The notes under the pieces: generated by a model
The model's database searches: none
Told to the model about the DNA's origin: nothing
What the model saw: only the letters and a program-made list of their open reading frames with translations
Position numbers and translations under genes: made by a program
Origin: Siderastrea radians
Taxonomy: Eukaryota; Cnidaria; Anthozoa; Scleractinia; Rhizangiidae
Reading direction: 5' to 3'
Assembly (NCBI GenBank): GCA_964017195.1
Contig: OZ024895.1
Coordinates: 9,163,501-9,227,500, forward strand
DNA length: 64,000 nucleotides
Shown here: one piece after another, positions 42,160-53,599 of the stretch
Layout: every line of letters begins with the position of its first letter
Position numbering within the stretch: position 1 is the first letter of the stretch

Positions 42160-43560
42160 TCTGAGTTTACACTGTTTTAATGAAATCAGGGTTTTACTGC
42201 CCCTGGTTATCTGAGGATGTTGTTAAACATTCTTGAGAGCTGCTCAACTTTAGTCTGAGGGGGTGTTTGCATGACACCAGTTCATTGTATGCTTTTCATT
42301 CTGCTACAAGTTCACCCCAGTTCCCTCTTGCTTCTCTGTATTTGTTATATGATTACAACACAAAATCTCGTAACAGTGCAAGCCATACCTGGGTGAGTTC
42401 ATACCGGTATCACGTAAACATGGTGTAACTATTTGATTCATTCTGCATTAAGTTACCCCCCTGTAATTAACCATATTGCCATCCAGATAAATCTCACATC
42501 ACCGTGAAAACAGGATTTTGTAACTTGAGGAGTGGAGATTCTTAACTACAAATCTCGCATTGTTGCTAAGGGATTTTTGTGGATGGTATTCTGTCATACG
42601 CTGTTTACAGCGTTTCCTGCCACTATATTGGTGAAGTAATGAAGAAGAACATATGAATTCCACAACTGAACATTGTGCACGCATAGCTACTGCCAGTCCC
42701 ATGCAACTGCACATTAAAACGAAAATCAGTAAAACTAAGAGGAAACTAGTAAAGTTCCGACTTTTTTGCGAATCGCCCCACACTTCTTTACAATCTGAAG
42801 CATGCAATTACTGTTTTTACAAAGAATAGAAGAACTACAGCACAAAAATGTATAAAGATATGTGCTTGTGCCATCACAACTTTTATATTCATAATAAAGC
42901 AAATTTCTAGAAACTGTTGCTTAAAATTTTGCATCCTGATAATCTTTAAATGTTCGCAATGTTTACAATAGCGAGAACTGTATGCTGTTTGAGTTTTAGC
43001 ATTTTTCCTGTTCAGGTCAAATGACATGCTGAATATGGTTGTGACTTGAAAATCTTGAAAACCTTTCCCATAAAACAAACGTGGCCAAGCAGCTTATCTG
43101 TGGAAGTAATAGGGTTTCCAAGATATGATGGTTCTGAGGAACTTCCCACAGCAACAATATGGTGATTAAGAGTCTCCTCCCTTAAGTCCAGATGTAAAGG
43201 CTCTCATTGCCACCCAAATGGAAGTCTTGATGGCACACTCATGTAAATGTTGTGGTTCAATTTTATCCTTGGTTCAATTTTTATTTTCCATTGTGAATAA
43301 TAGGATTGCCAAATAAAAATTGGAGCTCCACTTTTAGGCTTGGCTAAATCTATATACTTGAATGATTTTAAAACTGTTTAATTATGTTTGACTGGGTTCA
43401 GAAATTGAATGGAATCAAACACAGCTGTATATATAGGCATATTTTTGGTCATCAATTGTGTTCAACTACCGAACCCAAATTAACCCAATCACTGCATTCA
43501 ATCCAGTTCAATTTACTGAACAATTAGATACGTAAGCTGGGCTAATTATATATTAACTGA
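42160..43560. other. No gene recognised
   Basis: The minus-strand frame 42499-42807 has a hydrophobic stretch (SFLLVLLIFVLMCSCMGLAV) but no splice context or recognisable family. A half copy of the element at 13147 lies at 43247-43290. Confidence 0.35.
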
Positions 43561-43574
43561 TATCTTCCACGTAC

Positions 43575-43628
43575 CTTAACTTCACTGTAAGAAAATGCTG
43601 CATCACTGATCACTGCTGGCATATATGC
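43575..43628 (-). CDS. Candidate isolated 54-bp exon
   Basis: The minus strand shows a good acceptor (TTTCTGTTCTAG), an open 54-bp segment encoding AYMPAVISDAAFSYSEVK, and a good donor AAGGTACGTG. The length is a multiple of three. It lies in the 12.7-kb intron of the receptor, in the same orientation. No domain was recognised and no partner exon found, so it is a suggestion only. Confidence 0.25.
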
Positions 43629-43639
43629 CTAGAACAGAA

Positions 43640-44870
43640 AAAAAGGATCAGTGAAAAAAAAAAAACACATTCAGGGCTAAAAAATGGCAGTCGCCCAGTC
43701 GCCAGTGGCGATTTAAAACTGACCAGGGCCACTAAAAGTCGAGGCTTAAATGCCTGATAGAGGACTGCAAATAAAAGGTACACTGTAGTTACAATTCAAA
43801 TAAATTAGACTTTCATTGGAGCATCTTTGTTTTCTTTCCCCTCCTCAACTCTAAGTTCATCAATTGAAGAAAATTTTCAGTTCTTGGAGTGCAAAATTCA
43901 TGAGAACGAGCGCGTGTCAAATTACTTTCATCCTTAAAATAATATTAACTTCATTGTTTTTCTTTTGACAACATCAAATAACTATTATTGTATGTAACAT
44001 ACATTATTAAAGCATTCACAACGCAATTTTTGACCAATGTGACATTAATGAACAGAAAGAATGGGTGAACAGAATAGTAATTATACTCAATGTCAGTTAT
44101 TAAGGGAGTCGTCATTCACTTTGCTAGCATTGTCACTTCCCGCTTTGAAATGTTGTTGCCGAAGCTATACTTTGCTTTACTTTTGTGATCCACCTGATTC
44201 ATGAGACGTACAAGACCCATTGTTGGAAATTTTTGCATCCACCCGTGAAAGTGTTCTTCTTTCCAGCTTTTGTGGAATCCTAACAAATAATTAATAAATC
44301 ATCGCCTGAACCCCTCATTTGCAGCTATCCAAACTCTTTTAGCCATTTGTCTAAAACGTGGTTACATGTAATTGTCTTCCGCCCTTTGCACAGTTCATTG
44401 GGTAATCCAGGTAAGGTAAAGCACTTGAATATCAATCGATCGAATGAGCAACAAAATGGCAGGACCTCATTTCAGTTTACTGGATGTTCAATCATCTCCA
44501 GTCTCCTTTGCTTAACTCAGTAAAGAGCCAATTGCAATTAATCAAACATGTTCTAACTAATCCCAGCAGACAATTGTCAGTTAAACAAGCCAGATTGCCT
44601 TTAGAAAGCAAAAACACATCAGTACAAATATGTCAGTTGCATAAAAAAATCCTTTGCTTACATCTGGATTCCCCCCCCTTGGGAATACAATGATTTTTGA
44701 GAAAACCAAAAAATGCATGCAGTAATTATTTAAACTTTCTAAAACATGAACATTCCATTATGAGTGACAAATAGTAAGAAGCACTTTCCACAATGCAGTG
44801 CTTTTATTTCATACATGTAGGTTAACTGAGATAAAAAAAAAATGGCAAATTGCAGTCGCCTTCTGAACTA
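43640..44870. other. No gene recognised
   Basis: Begins with CAGGGCTAAAAAATGGCAGTCGCCC, which looks like one end of a hAT-like element without a visible partner. Otherwise AT-rich. Confidence 0.35.
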
Positions 44871-44872
44871 AT

Positions 44873-45809
44873 GCATGGTTCAATTTTACCCGTTACCATC
44901 CCCCCACCAGGCAACCCCGGGGACAAGTCCAGCCCTTCGAGCCTGGGGGTGGGGAATTGTTTGAAGTGGTCTTGTCCCGGGGAGTCGGGGAGGGGGGCAA
45001 ATTGAAAATAACTTCTTGTTGTTCTTGTAAAGTACGTCACTTCTCAGTTGATATGATGGCCCCGGACCGCGTGGAGCGTATTTCCAGTGAAAATCTCTTA
45101 AGTATTTGTAGCAGACTGTTTAGAGAAGAGTAATCTCTCAAAATTAAAATCTGTGTTCGACGGTACGTTTATTATAAATTGTTGAAAGAATGTGCGTTTG
45201 ATGCATACTCGAATGAATGGTGGTCGTCACAAACAAAGAAATATTTCTTCAGTGTGTTTATATTTGTAATAAGACCACTTAAATAGACTCTATATCAAAA
45301 CGGATGCACAGTTTTATGTTAAACAGAGATTTCAGTCCAGTGTTCTTATGAAACAAGGTAAGAAAAACTCCTTTAAATGCTGCCATCAATTTGTTCATGG
45401 GCCTCTTGTGCGTATGCACTATATTTAGAATAAAACATGTGGCGAAGAAAATTTCTTTACTTGCCAGCCGTACGCCAGTGCAGGTAGAGTTTTTTCTTCA
45501 GTTTTCTGTTCATGTTTTTATTATATTATGCATGTAGTGTCCTTCTTTCAATAAACTCTAGAAAAGCATTTAAGTTCTTGTCAAAACGTCTGATTTTGCT
45601 ATTGTACGGAAATCAATATGGTCATTTAGGTTTTGTACACAAAACAACGTATTTGTGGTCGATGAGGAGTCCCGGAGGTGGGGAATCGTCTCTTTCTGTG
45701 TGCCCGGGGGTGGGGAATAGACTGCCAAGTGAGAAAAAAATTGCAAATCCCGGGGGGTAGGCCCGGGGAGGGGGAGGATGGTAACAGATAGAATTGAACC
45801 ATGCATAAT
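44873..45809. mobile_element. Inverted-repeat element with GCATGGTTCAATT ends
   Basis: ATGCATGGTTCAATTTTA and its near complement TAGAATTGAACCATGCAT bound about 940 bp. Both arms continue with TTACCATCC(C)CC and GGATGGTAA. Inner G/C-rich blocks (CCCGGGGA, GGTGGGGAAT) also repeat in both orientations. No coding content; the target duplication is unclear (AT or TA). Confidence 0.68.
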
Positions 45810-45814
45810 ATTGA

Positions 45815-46190
45815 GTGATAAACAAAAAAAATTCACACATACACATGTAAGCTTAACTTGAGCTTAAGTGAAGCCAAATAAAATTATTGAAATTCAAGCA
45901 AACAATTCATAAGTGATAAACAAAAATTAATTCACACATAAGCTTAAGTCTCGAGCTTAAGTGAAGCCCAATAAAATTATTGAAATTCAAGCGAACAATT
46001 CATAAGTGATAAACAAAATTAATTCACACATAAGCTTAAGTCTTGAGCTTAAGTGAAGCCAAATAAAATTATTGAAATTCAAGAAAACAATTCATAAGTG
46101 ATAAACAAAATTAATTCACACATAAGCTTAAGTCTTGAGCTTAAGTGAAGCCAAATAAAATTATTGAAATTCAAGCAAACAATTCAGAAA
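45815..46190 (+). repeat. Tandem repeat of about 105 bp, 3.5 copies
   Basis: The unit AGTGATAAACAAAATTAATTCACACATAAGCTTAAG...GCCAAATAAAATTATTGAAATTCAAG recurs four times with single-base changes. The first copy differs more (ACACATGTAAGCTTAACTTG). It starts at the end of the preceding element. Confidence 0.88.
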
Positions 46191-47317
46191 TCAGAATAAG
46201 GGTTAAAAAATATTTAAGACCTACTTCAGTAGATACATAAATGAGGATGTGCTTTTTCGTCGATTCGTTACTTGCATGGATTTTGGTAGGGGTTTTGCCG
46301 AGGATATTGTAAACAATGACTGGATTCAGAGTTTAAAAGAACGAGGCATATGTCAATTATGTCCTGTTTTGTTATTCTTTTGTTAGTCAATGAGTTAACA
46401 TCTTGACGATTCGCGTTGGTACTTGTTTTCGCCTTTTACTTCATTGCATGCTTTCATAAGCTGTTTCCTCCTTTGCCTGGCTACACTTTGCTCCGTGAAA
46501 ACAAAAGACACTGGTATTCTTCAAAGTTGAGAAAAGCGGGTTATCGTCGTAAAAGTAAATAACTGGAAATATTATATTTATGACCAAAGCCAAGACAAAT
46601 TTCTCTTTGTTCGAGATAACGGGGAATTGGAGATAAGCGAGTTGAGATAGTGGGATCCTTCTAAATAAAAGCGAATTCCCCATACCGTAATATTCTGTGA
46701 AATGATTGAAAAATTCCGAGAAACTCACCCGGGAAACTCAGCAATCAGATCTTCACGCTGGTTCAATTAAAGCATCGGGCCAAAGCAATCCATATTTCTC
46801 CTCAATAAAGACATTCATATTCCACTTAACAGGCATTCGGGACCGGCAGTCGAGTTTCTTTAGCCTATCTTTTCATTTCTAACGCTGAAAAGGTATTGTG
46901 TTCTCGTTCTCACTCAGTCACGCGCGCGGCCATATTGTGAAATCTTGTAATATGATACCATCACCTTTGCACTACCCCCTCAAATTGTGTTCCCTTTTTT
47001 CGTTTTGTTTTGTTTTGTTTCTTTTCCTCTTTTTTTCACTTTCTACGAGTAGTATTAAATGACATACCGTAAAAGGTGCGGTTTAAGTTTTGACGAAAAG
47101 TTCCCTTTTGTAACGGTACATTTTTTTTGTTAAACAAACTTTGCTAAAGCACGGAAATTGATTTTACCTTTTTGAACACCTTGTAACTTCATGCTGTCCT
47201 TGGCGTAAATTTCTTCTCCGTTCTCTCTCTATTACGACTTCTTTCCCCTTGATGATCTGTAGAATAAAAAACAAAAACGTAGACGTAAATTATTCGGTGG
47301 TGCAAAATTATTTCCAA
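46191..47317. other. No supported gene
   Basis: Minus frame 46441-46728 has no recognised domain. The GC-richer region 46900-46945 (CGCGCGCGGCCATATTG) could be promoter-like but has no linked exon. Confidence 0.3.
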
Positions 47318-47605
47318 TCACAAATAGATAAAAATCAAGAAAACTGTACCCGACATGTTTACAGTTCTCTGTCGGCGTCTCTCAGTTTTCCTCTGGCGTT
47401 GTTCTTCAGTACCGTTCCGTCTTATTTCTAGTTGCCTTTATCTCTCTGCTGTACTGTTCCTTCGTCTTTCTCGTTTTCGTTTCCGCTCTGCTTGACCGGG
47501 TGCTTGACGCTGTTCTTCAGTGGCGTTTCTCATCCTTTCCCGTTGTTGATCTCTATCTCCTTCTCTTTTCCTTCGTCTCTGCTCTTCCAGGGGAAATTGC
47601 CTCAT
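47318..47605 (-). pseudogene. Arg/Glu/Gln-rich repeat protein fragment
   Basis: The minus-strand frame reads LEEQRRRKREGDRDQQRERM, then RNATEEQRQ, RKRKRERRRNSTAER, stop, then RRNGTEEQRQRKTERRRQR. The motif (A/G)TEEQRQ with a basic tail repeats about every 20 residues, as in the charged heptad-like repeats found ahead of helicase or transposase domains in some mobile elements. One in-frame stop breaks it. Its true parent is unknown. Confidence 0.4.
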
Positions 47606-47627
47606 GTAAGAATGTCATGAAATGCGA

Positions 47628-47668
47628 TGTACGTACGTATGTATGTATGTATGTATGTATGTATGTAC
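47628..47668. repeat. GTAT microsatellite
   Basis: (GTAT)n flanked by ACGTACGTAT, about nine units. Confidence 0.9.
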
Positions 47669-47708
47669 GGCGCACGCGCCCGCGAGCCATTCCGCTTGCC
47701 ATGACCAT

Positions 47709-47862
47709 AAAAAATCACCAGCATACCTCTTAGTATGGGTATGGGGCTCCACTTTTGCGGCCTTCGGCCGCAAAGGAGTTCCGCTAAAAAATCACCAGCA
47801 TACCTCTTAGTATGGGTATGGGGCTCCACTTTTGCGGCCTTCGGCCGCAAAGGAGTTCTGCT
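47709..47862 (+). repeat. Tandem duplication of a 77-bp unit with a palindromic core
   Basis: AAAAATCACCAGCATACCTC to TGCGGCCTTCGGCCGCAAAG occurs twice in direct order with one or two differences. Each unit ends in the perfect hairpin TTTGCGGCC-TTC-GGCCGCAAA. It lies directly outside a large inverted-repeat element. Confidence 0.88.
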
Positions 47863-47867
47863 ATTAA

Positions 47868-50122
47868 TGTGGTCACGTGACAGGCAATTTAAATTTCACC
47901 CTCCTGGGAGCAATTTTGGCTCAAAACATTTTCTAAAATTTACCAACTTTGCATGTCTCCTGTCAAAACAAACGTTAGCTAATCATAAATCAAGTGATGT
48001 TTCTTTACTAAACTCACCTTCGCCTTCATAAAAATACTAATATTTTTTTCAGACTCTTCTTATCGGCTGAGCAATAATTTTCAACAGAGAGGGTGGTTTG
48101 GCAGATTTGAAAAAGTGCCAATTTTACCAAATTTCAAAGGAATTTCTTTCTATATAGTAGACAAACTTTATGGATGATCTACATTTCCTGATTGTACTTA
48201 AACATTATTAAAAAATCTTTGCGGGCAATTCACTGTTAAGCTTCAAAATAGGTTATGCAAAATTGACATTTTCATAAAATAGACACACCTGCTGAGGACA
48301 AATGGGTCACGTTGAATCAGCTTTTAACACTTGACAAATACATGAAAACTGAAAAAAGGTAAAATACAGGCTGACAAAGTACACGGTTATCGTTTGAATC
48401 ATTTCACTGCCGCAGATTTTGCACATAAACGTTTTAAGGCTGTTGAAGTCGTTCCTTCCCCACCCCTCCCCCGACAGATTTCAGGTGTCAGTTGTGTTTC
48501 ATTTAATAATTCCAGCACAAGCTCATTTCAAGCTATTCGAATGGATTCATTTGGCTTTTCGATGTTGTTTTAATTCATTTAGAATCTAAAATAAAGTTAT
48601 AGGCCATAAAAACAGACTGAAATGAGAGAATTAAAGTCGACAGGTTGCGTTACTGTGCGTGACACAGAGAAGCGACTTTCCATGGATAACTTCTCGACGG
48701 CAGATTTACTATTTTACAAGGGGAAAATGGCAACCAAATAACTTCACGCACCAAGTAAGTTCACCCATTCCACGAGGAACAACAACTTGCTATACCAGCC
48801 GACGCCTTACACATGATGGACGTTTAAAGTTTTACAGTAAAACAACTGTTATCCCGATTTTGCGATTTGCTTCAGTGTCTGAGGCGATTTCATTTGTTGC
48901 AGCAAGTAGGTAACCAAATCATGTTGGATATCAGGCGAATCGACAGGGTACCAAATGCTTCCATCTACAGCCTCACAGAAACAGCTCTCCTTATTGAAAC
49001 AGTCAGGCTCCGGCAATTGAGGTTCCTTGGTCACGTGCTCCGCTTGCTTGAAAATGAGCCTGTCAGAGAATTTGCAATGTATATTCCTACTCATGGGAGG
49101 AGGAAACCCGGAAGACAGCGAACCTTGTTCACCAATTATATTCACTGTCTTTTGGGTGATCCTGATAGCCTGCTAAATGATAATAAGCTGTTGGAAATGG
49201 CCCAAGACGGCCATCGCTGGAGGAAACTTGTGGTCGACCTGCTTTGCAGCCGAATGATGATGATGATGATGAACCAAATGTAGCTTACTTTCTATAAAAC
49301 CTCAAGAATTGAAGCAGAACAATTGCTTCAGCCGTGTTTTGTCTCCAGAATAATCTGTTTAGGGAGTAAAGGGGTTTTGCTGAATGCCGTCCGAGGATAC
49401 CACGGTAATCAGACATAATAATAGTAATACTTGTTTCACTGAATCAATAAATGACCTGTTGGAACTGATTTCGTCAGTTAATCGATCAGAAATAACAGAG
49501 CTACAAAAGTGGTTTATGTGCAAAATCTGCGGCAGTGAAATGATTCAAACGATAACCGTGTACTTTAGTAGCCTTTATTTTACCTTTTTGCGTTTTTGAT
49601 GTATTTGTTAACTGTTAAAAGCTGATTTAACGTGACCCATTTCAAATGGGTCACGTTAAATCAAATGGACCATTTCTCCCTCAGCAGATATGTCTTTTTT
49701 AGGAAAGTGTCAATTTTGCATAACCTATACTGAACCTTAAAAGTGAATTGCCCGCAGAAATTTTCCAATAATGTTTAAGTACAATCCTTTGGCTCCTTCA
49801 GGAAATGCCGGCAGATCATCCATAGAGTTTGTCTACTACATAGAAAAAAATTCCTTTGAAATTTGGTAAAACTGGCACTTTTTCAAATCTGCCAAACCAC
49901 CCTCTCTGTTGTGAATTATTGCTCAGCTGATAAGAAGAGTCTGAAATAGTATTTTTATAAAAGCGAAGGTCAGTTTATTAAGGAAACATCATTGGATTTA
50001 TGTTTGACTGACGTTTCATTTTGACAAGAAACATGCAAAGCTTGTAAATTTTAGAAAACATTTCGAGCCAAAAGTGCTCCCAGGGGGGTCAAATTTACGT
50101 TGCCTGTCACGTGACCACATTA
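47868..50122. mobile_element. 2.25-kb inverted-repeat element enclosing a LINE fragment
   Basis: The ends ATGTGGTCACGTGACAGGCA and TGCCTGTCACGTGACCACAT are inverted and flanked by TA. The arms run about 560-610 bp each (47868-48430 and 49513-50122), sharing blocks such as GCCGCAGATTTTGCACATAA (complement at right), AAATGGGTCACGTT and GAGAGGGTGGTTTGGCAGAT. The right arm carries an extra palindromic copy of AAATGGGTCACGTTAAATC. The 1.1-kb centre holds the 3' end of a LINE. Confidence 0.78.
48659..49275 (+). pseudogene. LINE 3'-end fragment (C-terminal of ORF2) with (ATG)n tail
   Basis: The frame carries DRVPNASIYSLTETALLIET, VRLRQLRFLGHVLRLLENEP, THGRRKPGRQRT, MAQDGHRWRKLVVDLLCS, the pattern of the region beyond the RT in many animal LINEs (RLRxLGHVLR, GRRKPGRQR, WRKLV). 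It ends in (ATG)n at 49254-49274, a simple-repeat tail. The RT itself is absent. It lies in the centre of the inverted-repeat element. Confidence 0.8.
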
Positions 50123-50139
50123 GTATTAGAAGACAAAAT

Positions 50140-50265
50140 AATGTCGATTTAATTACTTGCTCATGACTAGCTTTCAGGAGGTAAAGTTTGAGATAGAGTT
50201 GTTTCAGACCATTTCCAAAAATCCTTGAACCTCTCGTGGACTGGCTCATACGTTGAGAGCACAAG
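50140..50265. repeat. Dispersed repeat, inverted copy of 38405-38530
   Basis: Shares CATGACTAGCTTTCAGG-type, GACCATTTCC and CACTTGTG-region blocks in reverse orientation with 38405-38530. The 2.25-kb element abuts one end (its TA flank). Confidence 0.65.
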
Positions 50266-50469
50266 TGAACAACAAAATCGAGTGAACAACACCCTTGTTT
50301 GCTCATTTTCGGCAATCTAGTTTTTCCCGGCTTACAACCTATTCTTTCTGTAAGTACTCATGAACGGGGACTACGGATACCTTTTGGGTCCTCAGGGACA
50401 AAACCCAACTGGAGCAATAATCTCCTAAAATATAGACAAAGTATAAAGAAATCCAATCAACACACTTAC

Positions 50470-50724
50470 ATAACACGATAATCGTGGCATTAGCTTCTGC
50501 TGATCCGAGATTATTTTCCACCTTACATTTGTAGACTGCTCCGTTGTCTCCCCTCATCAAGTTTGTCAGAGTAAGAGTCTCAGATGAAGAGAGTACAGTG
50601 TTGCTTCCTTGTTTAGTCCAAGCTGTGCTGGGAGGAGGATTACCAGTGGCATTACAGAACAAAGTGGCTCCGTTTCCTTCTGTAACTTGTTGAGCTGATG
50701 GGGCAGTGGCAATCACTGGCAGGT
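50470..50724 (-). CDS. Ig/SEA receptor: third Ig domain (A-type, copy 1)
   Basis: 255 bp, phase 1-1 (acceptor GTTTTGATAG, donor TTATGTAAGT). It contains TAPSAQQVTEGNGATLFCNA, PSTAWTKQGSNTVLSSSETL and DNGAVYKCKVENNLGSAEAN. The A-type exons are strongly alike, which suggests recent duplication or gene conversion. Confidence 0.9.
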
Positions 50725-50928
50725 CTATCAAAACACGTGAGAGGAAGAACATTATGAAAAACAAATAGAACACGTTGCACATGTGCTGATCAGATCAGAG
50801 CAGAAATCATTATGACATGCTGCTTAAACTTTTTAAACTTTAAGAAGCCACAAGTAAATACAAGAAATGTACGAAGGCAGTCATTAAACCCACAAGAAAT
50901 GTGTACGTACATTTTCTTGGATTACCTA

Positions 50929-51481
50929 CCGTGTAACACTGAGTTTTTGTGGGAGTTTAATTTTGCGGATTCGCGATTTTTTGTGTTTTGCGGAAACTTA
51001 TTTTGCGAATGGGACAAACTGGTTTTTCTAGCTGGGAATTAATTTTTGCGATTTTCAGGAGGTCGCCTTCTATTTGGAATTCTAACGTTGTCGTTTTCTG
51101 AGTACAAATAATCGAATACGGGTGAACAACATGCACTTAATCAATGGAGTACCTTCAGATGATCCTTAACTGTCAAGTACAGGTATCAACTCAGGAGCTC
51201 CTGACCAACTACAATTTCATCGTTTTATTTAATTCTGAATGTTTTGGTTCTAATTTTGTTTTGTTTCTGGACGAAAGAGACGGTTTAAGTAAATGGGCGC
51301 CAATATAATTTTACATTATGTGTAAAAGGCGATGTTTGTATATAATTTCGACTGTGGAGTAAATTTTTGCGGAGAAAACTTTTGCTGGAGATTTTTTTCG
51401 CTAGAACGTTTTTTTGCGGGTCGTGAAAAAATCAGAGAAAATCGCAAAAATTAGAACCCGCAAATATTTAGTGCCACACGG
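50929..51481. mobile_element. TA-flanked element in a receptor intron
   Basis: The ends CCGTGTAACACTGA and TTAGTGCCACACGG are flanked by TA (50927-50928 and 51482-51483). The interior has TTTTGCGGA, TTTTTGCGGGT and similar repeated TTTGCG motifs in both orientations. It is 553 bp, non-coding, and fits a Tc1/mariner-type target. Confidence 0.72.
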
Positions 51482-51667
51482 TAGATTGGATTGTGGACTG
51501 GATTATACAGGGTAGAAATTACTTACAAAATTTGGTACATAGTATCTTAATACAGCGATTTCATTCGCTCTTGCCACTTCTAGACGTAGCCTTAGCGCAG
51601 TCAAACGTCTTGTAGGATGCAATAATACATTTGATAATGATCAATTTTAATACATAAGTATACTTAC

Positions 51668-51946
51668 AATGCACTTCTACAGTGATCATTTTTGGGGGCC
51701 CATCACCGTAATCATTAAAAGGAATGCAGCTGTAGATCACCTTGTCCATTCTTGCACTAACTGATGTTTCGTACACTCCAGCATTACCCCCCTCTGAAGT
51801 ATTAAACAAACTCTCCTGCTCTCTGTAGAATCGATACTTTGCAGGTGGGTTGGCTTGCGCACTGCAAATGATGTTGAAGTATTTATTCGCAGTAACAGTG
51901 TTTCCACTCAAATCAGTCATCACATTTGTCTGTATAGGATGATAGT
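51668..51946 (-). CDS. Ig/SEA receptor: second Ig-like domain (atypical)
   Basis: 279 bp, phase 1-1 (acceptor TTGTTCTAG, donor CATTGTAAGT). It reads TANKYFNIICSAQANPPAKY, RFYREQESLFNTSEGGNAGV and DKVIYSCIPFNDYGDG. The two core Cys are present, but the usual core Trp is missing (Tyr/Phe at that place) and the hinge of C and D strands is longer than in the A and B types. Lys/Met-rich strands suggest divergent C2-like folding. Confidence 0.75.
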
Positions 51947-51949
51947 CTA

Positions 51950-52614
51950 GAACAAAAAAAAAATCGAGTTAAAGGTTGTTTGTTATTTACAAAATATTGG
52001 TAGATTTTTCCAGTTGAATCCGCTCGAGTGAGTGACCAGAGGAGTCGGCTGAAATTCAGGATACAGGCACTAAGATTTTTATATTGGATGAAATTTAAGA
52101 GTTGTCGACTGTCGAGGAATTTCGAAGATTCAGTTCCACTGCGAGTTTCCAAGAGTTCACCTAAAATGTTATCTTCGAGTAACGGAAAACAAAGAGAGCT
52201 TGCAGCATATTTCGCATGTCAAAATTTGATTCACCTGAGAGATGTTCAAAAAAAGCTCCAGGAAAATTTCCCTGTTCTCTTCGAACTAATTTTACCTATA
52301 CTATCTAGTTAAAAGAAACAGTCATGCGACAGTAATATCTCTAGTACTGGTGCATGAGGTGCAATGAAAAGATCCACCGTTTGAAGTTCCGAAATATACC
52401 CATCATTTTGGTTGAGGCCTGTAACTGGTCCCAAAGATGAGATACGTGTAACTAGAATTTATAGCTGCTGCGTCCGAACTGTTTGATCTGCCTGGCATTG
52501 TTTTGCTCATTATACATGCATGGCTGGAAATCATGGAACACTCGTGCCCCAATGTTGCTTGTTATCGTGTCCATTTTCATTAAAAGGGCGTGAAATACTG
52601 AGAGAACAGGTGGT

Positions 52615-52647
<33 letters not shown>

Positions 52648-53590
52648 TCAGCTGAATTTATTTGAATTTGACTATACCAACTTTAAACAAGTTTTGAAGA
52701 AAAAGTAATTATAACCATATTTTTCAAAGCACGTATGCAGGTAAAAAATGAAGTTTGGCAACTCAAGTGCAAACCGGCGGCATTGTTAACAAAAAAGGGA
52801 CGGCCATTTTATGGCAAACGATGATGACTCCTGAAGCCATCGAGATAACAATGAAAATATCTTCGAATTCTGTCAAAATTCAGAACGAACAAAGCCACAG
52901 CCAAATTTGATTTTCTACACCAAATAGAAGATGGTGCTCCTATAAGATAATGCACTTTTTCGGTCTTGAAAAATAAACAAATGCGGCTATTAAATTTTGA
53001 AACAAATGAATGTTTATACCCAGCTATGTTTTTTTTAGTGGGCCAGTTAAAGACAGTTGTTTATCCTATTTGGGGCCCTCCTTAAAATTCAGTAAAATAT
53101 CACATGCACAAAGCATGTGGAGAGAAAACTACTCGATATCACCCTCTCAGTGGACTGGTTGCCTTTACACGAGGTTTTTGTTGCTTTTCCCGTTTTGCAT
53201 GAGGAAATGCATATGGCCCTATTGAAGGGATTTCCCATCAAAAGTGTCTTTCGTTATTACGATATTTATGTTAAATACATGAATAATTAGGTAAAATAAA
53301 CTAAAATGATGGAATGACTGACTAGCTGCTTGACGGACTGAATGACTGACTGACTAACTGACCGACTAACATGCACTGACAATGTTATGTAAACTGACAA
53401 ACACGAGGCCCTGAATTAATTAATTAATTAATTAATTGATTAATTAACTGATTAATTAATTAAGTAAGTGTAACGAGCACAAAAACATGGCTACTTACCT
53501 TGTACACAAGGTGACATTTTGCATCAGCATGTCTGCATACTTCTATCACATGCATCAGCCAATTGCCCGATTATATATAATCCTTAATTC
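51950..53590. other. Intron; no gene recognised, with simple repeats
   Basis: Contains (GTT)n at 52617-52645, a 4-base degenerate stretch at 53310-53390 (GACTGACT-like), and (ATTA)n at 53414-53465. A good donor reads on the minus strand at about 53507 but no matching acceptor was found. Confidence 0.4.
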
Positions 53591-53599
53591 ACAAATAGC

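Noticed and set aside
42499..42807. Membrane protein with a hydrophobic segment
   Set aside because: Single hydrophobic stretch in an isolated frame with no splice sites or family resemblance.
53500..53530. Extra receptor exon ending at a strong minus-strand donor near 53507
   Set aside because: No acceptor or domain upstream within reach, and the frame before it is short.
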